Below the pieces are notes generated by a model, which saw nothing but the letters and a program-made list of their open reading frames with translations, did not search any database and was not told where the DNA came from. From contig NZ_CP088285.1 in NCBI RefSeq assembly GCF_011516645.4, positions 2,312,501 through 2,376,500 of the forward strand: a stretch of 64,000 nt of DNA, read 5' to 3'. Made by a program: the position numbers and the translations under genes. The stretch comes from Bradyrhizobium septentrionale (GTDB lineage Bacteria; Pseudomonadota; Alphaproteobacteria; Rhizobiales; Xanthobacteraceae). Below, piece after piece: positions 33,544-41,675 of this stretch. The number at the start of each line of letters is the position of its first letter. Position 1 is the stretch's first letter.

Positions 33544-35814
33544 ATGTTGTCCTACCCATTCCACCATTGGCGGCGGCGCGCGCTTCTGCTCGCGACGACG
33601 ATGCTCGCGCCGGCAGTCTTCACCGCCGCCGCGCGGGCGCAGCAGGCGCCTGCTCCCGATCAGCTGCCGACCATCGAAGTCACCAAGCCGGGCGATCAGA
33701 ACGTCACGCGCGCCAAGCCCGCTCCGGACGAAGCGCCCGCACCGCGCCGTCCGGCGCCGGGCACCGTAGAGAGCACCAATGTGGGCGGCGGAAGCGGATC
33801 CGGCACCACAGGGACAGGCACGGCCACCGGAACGGGCGGCACCAGCGGCGGGCGCCAGTTCGCCGGCATTGTCGGATCGTCCTCGGCCGTGATCACCGCC
33901 GACGACATCGCGCATTCGCCGGTACAGTCGCTGCCCGAGATACTCGCGCAGGTGCCGGGCGTGCAGCTGCAAACGCTCTATGGCGGGCCGAACGGCGCCA
34001 AGACCGCGGTCGACCTGCGCGGCTTCGGCGCATTCGCCACCGACAACACGCTGTTCCTGCTCAACGGCCGCCGGCTCAACGACGTCGACAAGGCCGGCTT
34101 CGATCTCACCACGATCCCGCTCGATTCGATCGCGCGCATCGAGATCACGCGCGGCAACAGCGGCGCCGTGCTCTATGGCGATAATGCGGTGGGCGGCGTC
34201 GTCAACATCATCACCAAGACCGGTGTCGGCGGTCCGCCGACGACAATGCGAGCCGAGGCCGGATACGGCTCGTTCAACACCCGCATGGCCGCCGTCTCCG
34301 CGGCGCTCAATGCGGGACCGTGGTCCACCTCGTTCTACGGCAACGGCATCAAGTCCGACGGCTACCGCGTCAACAATGCGCTCGACCAGCGCAACGCCGT
34401 CGGCAGCATCAACTACACCACGCCTGACCTGACCGCGTTCCTGACCGTCACCGGCAGCGACCAGAAGCTCGGCCTGCCCGGCGGGCGGCTGGTCGATCCG
34501 TCGATCGGCGTCAACGAGCTGCAGACCGACCGCCGGGGCAGCAGCACGCCGTTCGACTATGCCAACCAGCAGACCGCCAGCGTCACCGCCGGCTTCACCA
34601 GGACGCTGATCAACGGCGTCGACCTGATCGTCGACGGCGGCTGGCGGCAGCGCGAGACGCAGAGCGGCTTCTTCGGCACGGTGCCGACCATCAGCTTCGC
34701 CTCGACCTACAACGATGCCGCGCTGGAGACCTGGTCGCTGACGCCGCGGCTCAGCGTCAAGAACGTGATGCTGGGAATGCCGTCCACGATCCTGACCGGC
34801 ATCGACTACTACGATTCGACGTTCCGTCAGGCCCGCGGCGCCTTCCAGGGCGTCGACCCCTTTCACATCTACAATATCGAGCAGCAGAGCGTGGCCGGCT
34901 ACTGGCAGCATACGCTGGGATTGCTGCCGACCACCGACTTCGCCTATGGCGCACGCGTCCAGAATACCAGCGTCTCGGCGCGCGATCGCTACGACCCGAA
35001 TGCGCCGTTCGCGTTCGACGCGCAAGCGTCGCCGCTCGACAGCAACGAGACGCAATATGCGCTCCATGTCGGCGTCGAGCATCGCTTCACCGACACCTTC
35101 TCGATGTTCGGCCGCGCCGCGCGGGCATTCCGCACGCCCGATGTCGACGAGCGCGTCGCGTCGGGTCCATCATTCGACCCGCTGACCTTCCTGCCCATCG
35201 CGCAGAATTTTGCGCTCAAGACCCAGACGTCGGAAGACGTCGAGGGCGGCTTCCGGGTCAGGACCAACCGCTTCCAGGTCCAGACCAGCGTCTATCTGAT
35301 GGATCTCGAGAACGAGATCCATTTCAACCCGGTGCTGTTCTACAACGTCAACCTCGACCCTACCCGCCGTTACGGCTCGGAGACCAGCGCCTCGCTCAAG
35401 GTCAGCGACAGCGTGACCCTGCGCGGCGGCATGGCGATCACCCGCGCGGTCTTCCGTGAAGGCATCTGGGCCGGCAACGACGTGCCGCTGGTGTCGCGCT
35501 ATACCGGCAATGTCGGCGTGACCTGGAATATCTGGCAGAACTACCTGGTGTTCGACGCCACAGCGCGCGCCTGGAGCTCGCGCATCATGGACAACGACCA
35601 GGCCAACACCCAGAGCCGGATTCCCGGCAACGCCACCGCCGATATCAAGCTCAGCGGGCAGGTTGACCGCTTCTTCTGGTCGCTCAGCGTCAACAACCTG
35701 TTCAACGCGCTCTATTACGACTACGCCATTGCGAGCTCGTTCACGGCCGGCCGCTTCTCGGCCTATCCGCTCCCGGGCCGCACCTACATGGTCAAGGCCG
35801 GCGCGACGTTTTAG
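33544..35814 (+). CDS. btuB: TonB-dependent outer-membrane cobalamin receptor
   Basis: This 756-residue receptor has a signal peptide (ALLLATTMLAPAVFTAAARA) followed by a TonB-box-like PTIEVTKP (42-49). A Pro/Gly/Thr-rich linker fills residues of about 51-104. The plug is clear (DDIAHSPVQSLPEILAQVPGVQLQ, GNSGAVLYGDNAVGGVVNIITK). A beta-barrel follows and ends in GRTYMVKAGATF, with the terminal Phe of outer-membrane proteins. The riboswitch upstream and the divergent btuCDF genes point to cobalamin or cobinamide uptake. Confidence 0.93.
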   Translation: MLSYPFHHWRRRALLLATTMLAPAVFTAAARAQQAPAPDQLPTIEVTKPGDQNVTRAKPAPDEAPAPRRPAPGTVESTNVGGGSGSGTTGTGTATGTGGTSGGRQFAGIVGSSSAVITADDIAHSPVQSLPEILAQVPGVQLQTLYGGPNGAKTAVDLRGFGAFATDNTLFLLNGRRLNDVDKAGFDLTTIPLDSIARIEITRGNSGAVLYGDNAVGGVVNIITKTGVGGPPTTMRAEAGYGSFNTRMAAVSAALNAGPWSTSFYGNGIKSDGYRVNNALDQRNAVGSINYTTPDLTAFLTVTGSDQKLGLPGGRLVDPSIGVNELQTDRRGSSTPFDYANQQTASVTAGFTRTLINGVDLIVDGGWRQRETQSGFFGTVPTISFASTYNDAALETWSLTPRLSVKNVMLGMPSTILTGIDYYDSTFRQARGAFQGVDPFHIYNIEQQSVAGYWQHTLGLLPTTDFAYGARVQNTSVSARDRYDPNAPFAFDAQASPLDSNETQYALHVGVEHRFTDTFSMFGRAARAFRTPDVDERVASGPSFDPLTFLPIAQNFALKTQTSEDVEGGFRVRTNRFQVQTSVYLMDLENEIHFNPVLFYNVNLDPTRRYGSETSASLKVSDSVTLRGGMAITRAVFREGIWAGNDVPLVSRYTGNVGVTWNIWQNYLVFDATARAWSSRIMDNDQANTQSRIPGNATADIKLSGQVDRFFWSLSVNNLFNALYYDYAIASSFTAGRFSAYPLPGRTYMVKAGATF

Positions 35815-35927
35815 AGCATGATCCGGCGCGGCGGGTGTGACGCCGCCGCGCCGTCTCACTCCATTACAAGCGCCAGCAAACTGGGGTAGAATTTCGGCAG
35901 CTGATTTAACCCGCGCAGGGGAAACGC

Positions 35928-36101
35928 ATGGGCAAGGCCGGAAAGACGAGCAAGGGCGCCGACAAGCCCGGCAAAAAGTCCGACGAAAAGCCGAAGGCGC
36001 CGCCGCCACAAGCAGCGCCGCCGGACGACGAGTATGACGAGGATGGCGACATCGCCACCCCGAAGATCGACCGCTACGGCAATGACGACGAGCCGTTGTA
36101 G
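35928..36101 (+). CDS. Small hydrophilic protein with basic N-terminus and acidic C-terminus
   Basis: This 57-residue reading frame starts MGKAGKTSKGADKPGKKSDE and ends in ATPKIDRYGNDDEPL. GCAGGGG lies about 6 nt upstream. No membrane helix. Charge is split: Lys-rich first half, Pro-rich centre, Asp/Glu-rich last half (DDEYDEDGD). The layout is conserved in Bradyrhizobium in my recollection, but no function is known. Likely intrinsically disordered. Confidence 0.65.
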   Translation: MGKAGKTSKGADKPGKKSDEKPKAPPPQAAPPDDEYDEDGDIATPKIDRYGNDDEPL

Positions 36102-36121
36102 GACGCGGCACCATCCACCAT

Positions 36122-36242
36122 GTCGTCCTGGCGAAAGCCAGGACCCATTACCCCTGAAGCGCGTTGGCGGGCGAGCTGCGGCCCCAGCCTTCTACCAAAC
36201 TTGCAGTGGTGGTTATGGGTCCTGGCTTTCGCCAGGACGACG
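36122..36242. repeat. Palindromic repeat with 26-bp perfect arms (family C)
   Basis: The arms at 36123-36148 and 36215-36240 are perfect inverted copies of one another. Each arm is itself a hairpin around cctggcgaaagccagg. A related single hairpin is at 52531-52556. The right arm encodes the last nine residues of the ATP-grasp protein. Confidence 0.8.
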
Positions 36243-37502
36243 TGGTGAGGCATTGCGCATAAAATCGTCACTCTCGATCTTCTTGATACTGCCGCGATCC
36301 AGCAGGTGCGCGCCGAAGCCGCCGCGCGCCAGCGATGAGGCGATCTGCGGCGATGCCAGCAGCAGCGCCGTGGTCATCACCAGCGGCGCGGCGCTGAGCC
36401 AATCGAGCCGCACCGGCGTCAACTCTTCCGTGCTGCCGCGATAGAGACCGTCACCCGCGGCGATGCGGCCGCATTCCCTGATCAGCTCGCGCCTTGTGCC
36501 GTCGCGCGACGCGCTGCCGAGCAGCGCCTGCATTGCCAGATGGGTCCGCACGCCAGCGCGGCCGTCCGCCAGCGGAGCCGGCGTCTCGTCAAGCGAGACG
36601 CGCAGCAGCAGGTCGACCAGATCGGTGCCGGACCGGTATGCGTTCATGGGCTCGACCAGCCGCGGGTTGCAGTCGATCAAGAGCGGCGTTGCACTGTCGA
36701 GCGGCATGATGACGTCGACCGACAGCGCGCCGTGCCAGCCGAGATGCGCGCCGATAGTCTCGAGCGCGGCGCGGATCGCCGGCCGGCTCACGCTCTCCTT
36801 GATCGCCTCGCCGCCGCCGACGCCGGCTGCGATCTGACGGTAGGCGTGGAAGCCAGTGAGCGTGCCACGGCAGAACACCGACTGGGCCTTCTCGACGGTG
36901 CCGGTGATGAGGTCCTGCACCAGCACCTCGCCGGCAAAATCGCCAGCGGATTCGAGATCGTAAAGCGCGCGATGGAGGTCGCTGGCGTCGCGCACGAACC
37001 AGATGCCGCGGCTGGCAGTGCCGACCGACGCCTTGACCACCGATGGAAACCGCAGGCCGTCACGCAGCTCATCGGCCGAGTTCACGATCCGGGTCGGCGG
37101 CTGCGGCAGGCCGAGCTTGTCGAGCAGACGGCTGAAGCCGGCCTTGCTGTGGACGGCGCGATAGCTGGCGAAATCCGGCAGCGCCAACCCGGCGCGCAGC
37201 TTCAATCGATCCGCGGCGCGAGCGAACAGAAAGCCCTGTTCATGGGTCGGCAGCAGCACATCGAAACGTTGCGACGCCAACAGGCGCTCGACGAAGCGCA
37301 GGAAGCCGGCCGGATCGGTGCGCAGCGGCGGGCAATGGCGATATTTGCGGACGAAGCGGGAGTAGCGCGCCAGGCACCAGCGCGAGGGATCGCAGATTTC
37401 GACGTGATGGCCGGCCAGCCCGAGGATCGTGATCGCCTCGCGGCCGGAGGTGCTGGAACCCTCCGACGCGAGCACGCGGAGCGGCTTCCTGGCGTCGATC
37501 AT
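36213..37502 (-). CDS. ATP-grasp domain protein
   Basis: This 429-residue protein has an N-terminal pre-ATP-grasp part (PLRVLASEGSSTSGREAITILGLAGH), a lysine-rich ATP-binding lobe (RFPSVVKASVGTASRGIWFV, EVLVQDLITG) and a catalytic lobe with metal-binding motif LLIDCNPRLVEP. These enzymes join a carboxylate to an amine or thiol through an acyl-phosphate. The last nine residues (RRPGESQDP) are read from a palindromic repeat, so the original C-terminus is uncertain. The substrate is unknown. It is divergent from an MFS transporter gene. Confidence 0.87.
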   Translation of the reverse strand: MIDARKPLRVLASEGSSTSGREAITILGLAGHHVEICDPSRWCLARYSRFVRKYRHCPPLRTDPAGFLRFVERLLASQRFDVLLPTHEQGFLFARAADRLKLRAGLALPDFASYRAVHSKAGFSRLLDKLGLPQPPTRIVNSADELRDGLRFPSVVKASVGTASRGIWFVRDASDLHRALYDLESAGDFAGEVLVQDLITGTVEKAQSVFCRGTLTGFHAYRQIAAGVGGGEAIKESVSRPAIRAALETIGAHLGWHGALSVDVIMPLDSATPLLIDCNPRLVEPMNAYRSGTDLVDLLLRVSLDETPAPLADGRAGVRTHLAMQALLGSASRDGTRRELIRECGRIAAGDGLYRGSTEELTPVRLDWLSAAPLVMTTALLLASPQIASSLARGGFGAHLLDRGSIKKIESDDFMRNASPRRPGESQDP

Positions 37503-37672
37503 GGCCGATCATCACCGCGCTGCCGTACTTTGTCGCCGCCCTTTATGCCGCATGTGTCGATCCGGCACGCCCACGCCGGGGGCAGCCATGCACCTGCGTT
37601 CATGGACAATTAGCCGCCAGCCTCTATTTTCGGCGCGCCCTGCCGGGCGTTGGGAAAAGGGTTGTCTCAAAA

Positions 37673-38896
37673 ATGGTCGACGTTCTGGCCGCACCGCAGC
37701 AAGCGAGAGCCGACAGCGCGGTGCGCACGCTGACGGGGATTTCGGTCGCCCATTGGGTCAGCCATTTCCATATCTTCGTGCTGCCAATGCTGTTCCCGTT
37801 CCTGAAGCAGCAGCTCGGCGTCGGCTATGTCGAGCTCGGTTTGGCGCTGACGGTGTTCGCGGTGGTCTCCGGCTTGACCCAGGCGCCGATCGGCTACCTC
37901 GCCGACCATATCGGCGCGCGCAAGATCCTGCTGATCGGGCTGACGATCGGCGGCTGTGCGCTGATCGGGCTCGGCCTGCACCTCAGCTATCCCTCGCTGA
38001 TCGTCTGCGCCGTGCTGCTTGGGCTCGCCAACAGCGTCTATCATCCGGCCGACTACGCGATCCTCTCGGTCCATATGGACGAGGCGCGGATGGGCCGCGC
38101 CTTCTCGATCCACACCTTTGCCGGCTTCCTCGGCGGCGCGGTCGCGCCCGCGATCATGGCGGCGCTGGTCGCCTCGATCGGCGGCCCCGGCGCACTGATC
38201 GTGGCCGGCGCGGTCGGTCCGCTGGTGGCGTTGTTCCTGATCGTGCTCGGCATTCCCGATGCCGGCGCCAACAGGAACAAGGCCAAGGACAACACCGCAC
38301 AGAAGACGAGCGTGATCACGCCGGCGCTGATGGTGCTGACCGCCTTCTTCACGCTGCTCAGCCTCTCGACCTCGGGCATCAACAATTTCGGCGTGGTGGC
38401 GCTGATGGGCGGCTACGGCGCGTCGTTCTCGACCGCCAATATCGCGCTGACCGCGTTCCTCGGCGCCAGCGCCGCGGGCGTGCTGGCGGGCGGCTATCTC
38501 GCCGACTGGACCCATCGCCACAGCCAGGTCGCGGCGGCCTGCTTTGCGATCAATGCCGCGCTCGTGCTGCTGATCGCGCTGATGGACCTGCCGCCCGTCC
38601 TGCTCACGCTGGCGATGGGGCTCGCCGGATTCCTTGGCGGCGTGATCGCGCCGTCCCGCGACATGATGGTGCGCAACGCCGCGCCTCCCGGCGCCGCCGG
38701 CCGCGCCTTCGGCATCGTCTCCACCGGCTTCAACTTCGGCGGCATCGTCAGCCCGCTGCTGTTCGGCTGGATCATGGACCAGCACATGCCGCATTGGGTG
38801 TTCGGCGCCTCGGTGGGCTTCATGGTGCTGACCGTGCTGCTGGCGCTGGTCACCGAGCGCAAGCCGCAGCCCTCCGAGGCTACAATCCGGGCGTAG
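37673..38896 (+). CDS. MFS transporter
   Basis: This 407-residue, 12-helix permease begins with TGISVAHWVSHFHIFVLPMLFPFL, a start typical of the YfcJ/FsR-like MFS group (fosmidomycin-resistance-like). The intracellular motif GYLADHIGARKILLIG is conserved. The substrate is unknown. It is divergent from the ATP-grasp gene; shared control would suggest export of a modified product, but that is inference. Confidence 0.88.
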   Translation: MVDVLAAPQQARADSAVRTLTGISVAHWVSHFHIFVLPMLFPFLKQQLGVGYVELGLALTVFAVVSGLTQAPIGYLADHIGARKILLIGLTIGGCALIGLGLHLSYPSLIVCAVLLGLANSVYHPADYAILSVHMDEARMGRAFSIHTFAGFLGGAVAPAIMAALVASIGGPGALIVAGAVGPLVALFLIVLGIPDAGANRNKAKDNTAQKTSVITPALMVLTAFFTLLSLSTSGINNFGVVALMGGYGASFSTANIALTAFLGASAAGVLAGGYLADWTHRHSQVAAACFAINAALVLLIALMDLPPVLLTLAMGLAGFLGGVIAPSRDMMVRNAAPPGAAGRAFGIVSTGFNFGGIVSPLLFGWIMDQHMPHWVFGASVGFMVLTVLLALVTERKPQPSEATIRA

Positions 38897-39046
38897 CCCC
38901 GTTAGGGCAACCCCGCACGGACCGCTCCGACCCCAGAGCCGCCGACAATCGCCGTTTCTTGACGCGATTTTCCGCCACAACAACTGGCGCCTGCCGCTTG
39001 GCAGGACTAGCTTAATTGCGACTCTTCCGAACCGGGGGAGGTTGCT

Positions 39047-39235
39047 GTGCTTTCTGAGAAATTTTTCCTGTTTCTTGAAACACTCATGAGCCACGCCGAC
39101 GACGACAATCCGGTCGTGGTCAGCAGCGTGCCGCATATTCCGATTGCTCAGGAAACAGCTTTGCACGGCGCTGGAGCCGGCGCGTCGTCGGAGCCCGTTT
39201 CGCCCGATGACGAAGTCCGGCCTCCGATGCCCTGA
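39047..39235 (+). CDS. Small hypothetical protein with GTG start
   Basis: A 62-residue protein beginning at GTG 39047, preceded by a very strong ribosome binding site GGGGGAGG (39034-39041) with 5-nt spacing. It starts MLSEKFFLFLETLMSHADDD and ends Pro/Asp-rich (SPDDEVRPPMP). A hairpin follows the stop at once. The site and terminator make translation likely, but the function is unknown. Confidence 0.65.
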   Translation: MLSEKFFLFLETLMSHADDDNPVVVSSVPHIPIAQETALHGAGAGASSEPVSPDDEVRPPMP

Positions 39236-39237
39236 TG

Positions 39238-39257
39238 GCGCGGTGGGCTCACCGCGC
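39238..39257 (+). terminator. Perfect 8-bp stem-loop after the small gene
   Basis: gcgcggtg (39238-39245) and caccgcgc (39250-39257) pair around ggct, two bases after the stop codon. No T-run follows. It also lies near the 3' end of the convergent CYTH-CHAD gene. Confidence 0.6.
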
Positions 39258-39308
39258 ATCGAGCTAGCCTCCAGGAAGAGGCGCGGCCGATGACTGCCGC
39301 TGCCAAAC

Positions 39309-40934
39309 TCACCGGCCCCAGAATGCTGGCGTCGTCTTGAACCGCCGCCAACTCTTGCGCAGCGTCTTCGCCACCGCGATCTGATCGCGGGCCAGCCAGC
39401 CGGCCATCGCGCCGATGCCGAGATGAAGCGCAGGCTGGTCGTCCTGCCGGATGGCATGGAGCAGCGTGCGCGTGCTTGCGATGTCGCACACCCGCCCGAG
39501 ACTGGCCTGCAGCCCGGCGAGCCGCTTCACGTAGCGCTTAGCCGGCGCGTGCGCGGCATAAAGCGGCAGGAAGAATTCCGCCGCATACCGCAGCTTCTTG
39601 AGGTTGATTCTGAGATTGTGCTGCGCATGGATATCGAGCCGCCGGAACCGCGCACCACGCTTCAATGTCTTACGATGCAATCGTTCCAGAATTTTATCGG
39701 CGAGCACGGGCATTGGTTGCGACAGGACGGCCAGCGCTTCGCTGTCGATCTCGTTGCGCCAGCTGCGGCGTTCCACCACCTGCCCCAGCGAGAGCAGGAA
39801 GCGGCTGCAACGGGGATCGGCCAGAACGCTTTGCAAGGCGCCGTAGCTCGACTTCCGCTGCTGTTCAACCGCTTGGCGGAGGCCGTCCAGGTCGAGATCC
39901 GGAGCCGCGCGGGCCAAGCGGGCGATCGTCTCCTTGGCGAAGACGTCCCAATCCCGGGCCCGGCCGAGTTGCCGCATCAGCCATTTTGCTTCGCTGTTGA
40001 CCGCCAAAAATGCCGGCGACGGAATGTCGCGCCGGAACAGCGCACAGATCGTCCGCAAGCGCCGCAGGGCCACCCGCATCTGGTGCACGCCTTCGGGGTC
40101 CGATCCCTGCTCGGCCACCGCGTGGTTTTTCAAAAGATGATGCCAGCAGGAGCCCATCAGCAGTGCAATGACGTCGTCGACCACAAGTTCCGCGGTGATG
40201 CCTGACAACTCGGCTTTCGCTGCCGCTGGCGCGACGTCAAACGCAAGCGCATAGCCGCGTTCCGCCTTGCTGCGCGTGCCAATCTGCAGCGGCGCAGCGT
40301 CGAGCAACTGCGTTCCGAGATCGAACAGGACGCCGGCATTGCCGCTCTTCAGTTCAAGCTCGATTTCCGACAGGACCTCCTGACGCGCATCGGCCTCGAT
40401 CGTCCCCTCATCGAATGCGACTTCAACCGACGCATCGGGCAGGTCGAGCTGCCGTGCGTGCCGGCGCACCTTTGTCGCGAAAACCGGCACCAGCCCGTCG
40501 TTGCTCAGCGCCGCCACGGGATCGCCGACCTCATCGACGGGGAGTCGCGCCAGATCAGGGGCGATGCCTTCGACCGACGCTTCCCATTGGCGCCGCATCA
40601 GAGGCTGCGCGCCATTGGGTGATAGCTTCAGTGTCTGGATGAAGGTCTTGCCGCTGCGTCGCACGCGCAGGGACATGCCATGCTGAAACAGCAGTCGCTC
40701 TGGCGTGTCGTAATACACCGTTTCCAGCCGGTGAAACGCGCCGCGATTGCGCGCATGCTGCACGATGCAGGGTGCCTCGCGCAGTTTTTCGAGGCTTCCT
40801 TGCGGCGCAAGCAGCTTGAGTTCGATTTCCGCCTGATCGCCACGCCCGACGGCAATGGCAGTGCCCGCATCAATCACGACCGGCTGCCGCTCATTCAATG
40901 AAATCGCCCCCAGCTTGGTGTATGAAGGTTTCAT
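39309..40934 (-). CDS. CYTH and CHAD domain protein (probable polyphosphate-linked)
   Basis: A 541-residue protein read from ATG 40934. An upstream in-frame ATG (40979) adds 15 residues with no family match. The CYTH triphosphate-tunnel domain starts at about residue 35 (QAEIELKLLAPQGSLEKL, TVYYDTPERLLFQHGMSLRVRR, EIELELKSG). The CHAD helical domain follows from about residue 260, with the conserved His-rich helices (GVHQMRVALRRLRTICALF, LRINLKKLRYAAEF). CHAD domains bind polyphosphate and CYTH domains act on triphosphates. A role in polyphosphate handling is likely. Confidence 0.9.
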   Translation of the reverse strand: MKPSYTKLGAISLNERQPVVIDAGTAIAVGRGDQAEIELKLLAPQGSLEKLREAPCIVQHARNRGAFHRLETVYYDTPERLLFQHGMSLRVRRSGKTFIQTLKLSPNGAQPLMRRQWEASVEGIAPDLARLPVDEVGDPVAALSNDGLVPVFATKVRRHARQLDLPDASVEVAFDEGTIEADARQEVLSEIELELKSGNAGVLFDLGTQLLDAAPLQIGTRSKAERGYALAFDVAPAAAKAELSGITAELVVDDVIALLMGSCWHHLLKNHAVAEQGSDPEGVHQMRVALRRLRTICALFRRDIPSPAFLAVNSEAKWLMRQLGRARDWDVFAKETIARLARAAPDLDLDGLRQAVEQQRKSSYGALQSVLADPRCSRFLLSLGQVVERRSWRNEIDSEALAVLSQPMPVLADKILERLHRKTLKRGARFRRLDIHAQHNLRINLKKLRYAAEFFLPLYAAHAPAKRYVKRLAGLQASLGRVCDIASTRTLLHAIRQDDQPALHLGIGAMAGWLARDQIAVAKTLRKSWRRFKTTPAFWGR

Positions 40935-41144
40935 GACAATGACAAGGCATATCCCTTGTACGACAGCGTGCATTGCCACGAATTGTATCTAAATCCACGC
41001 GGTGAAGTTGCATGGCCAGGCGAGGAACGCCCGCCGCGAGTTTTCGATGCTTCGTCACCCACGCAAGCCACAGGCTTCGGGATATCAGGCCGGGACCGCG
41101 AGCCTCGCGCGCCTGACGCGCGATGCGTTGTGCATGCGACGCGG

Positions 41145-41597
41145 TCAGCCCGACCGCCGCGACAGCACCTGTTTGAGCAGCGGCTCGATCCGCGACAACT
41201 CGTCGAGATGAACTGCAGACAGTTCGGCTAGATGATCGGCCGCAAGGCCGGTTAGTTTCAGCAGCACCCGCCGCTGGTCGGCGGGATCGAGCACGCGCTC
41301 GACCAATCCGGCATCGGACAGCCGGTCGACGAGCTCGACCGTGGTGTGGTGACGAAGCCGCAGCCGCTCGGCCAGATCGCCGATCGTGACCGGCCCGCCG
41401 CCGGGATATCCCTTGATCGCCAGCAAGGCCTGATGCTGCCGCGGCGTCAGGCCCTCGGCCTTCGCGGCGTCCTGGCTGAACTCCAGAAAGCACCGGATCA
41501 AATAGCGGAACTGCGACAGCGCCTGATAATCGGCCTGGCTGGGAACCCGCTTCCGGTTCCTGGCCGGCGATTTCGCAGGCCTTTTCAACGCTGCCAT
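41145..41597 (-). CDS. MarR-family transcriptional regulator
   Basis: This 150-residue protein begins at ATG 41597, with a GGGGGAC ribosome binding site upstream. The winged helix-turn-helix is seen in GLTPRQHQALLAIKGYPGGGPVTIGDLAERLRLRHHTTVELVDRLSDAGLVER, followed by the wing DPADQRRVLLKLT. It is divergent from a ClC-type channel gene, with a palindromic operator between them, so it probably represses both. Confidence 0.92.
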   Translation of the reverse strand: MAALKRPAKSPARNRKRVPSQADYQALSQFRYLIRCFLEFSQDAAKAEGLTPRQHQALLAIKGYPGGGPVTIGDLAERLRLRHHTTVELVDRLSDAGLVERVLDPADQRRVLLKLTGLAADHLAELSAVHLDELSRIEPLLKQVLSRRSG

Positions 41598-41616
41598 TCG
41601 ATGTCCCCCGCTTGTA

Positions 41617-41636
41617 ATTATATCGCAATGCGATAT
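41617..41636 (-). promoter_or_regulatory. MarR-type operator overlapping a -10 box
   Basis: A 17-bp perfect palindrome with a single central base, atatcgca-a-tgcgatat (41620-41636), lies between marR and clc. On the reverse strand TATAAT (41622-41617) overlaps its edge and would serve the marR gene. A protein bound here would block that promoter and perhaps the clc promoter. No good -35 box was found. Confidence 0.7.
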
Positions 41637-41675
41637 GACGCGCGCGTCCCACTTCACCCGAGCCTTACGCCACCC

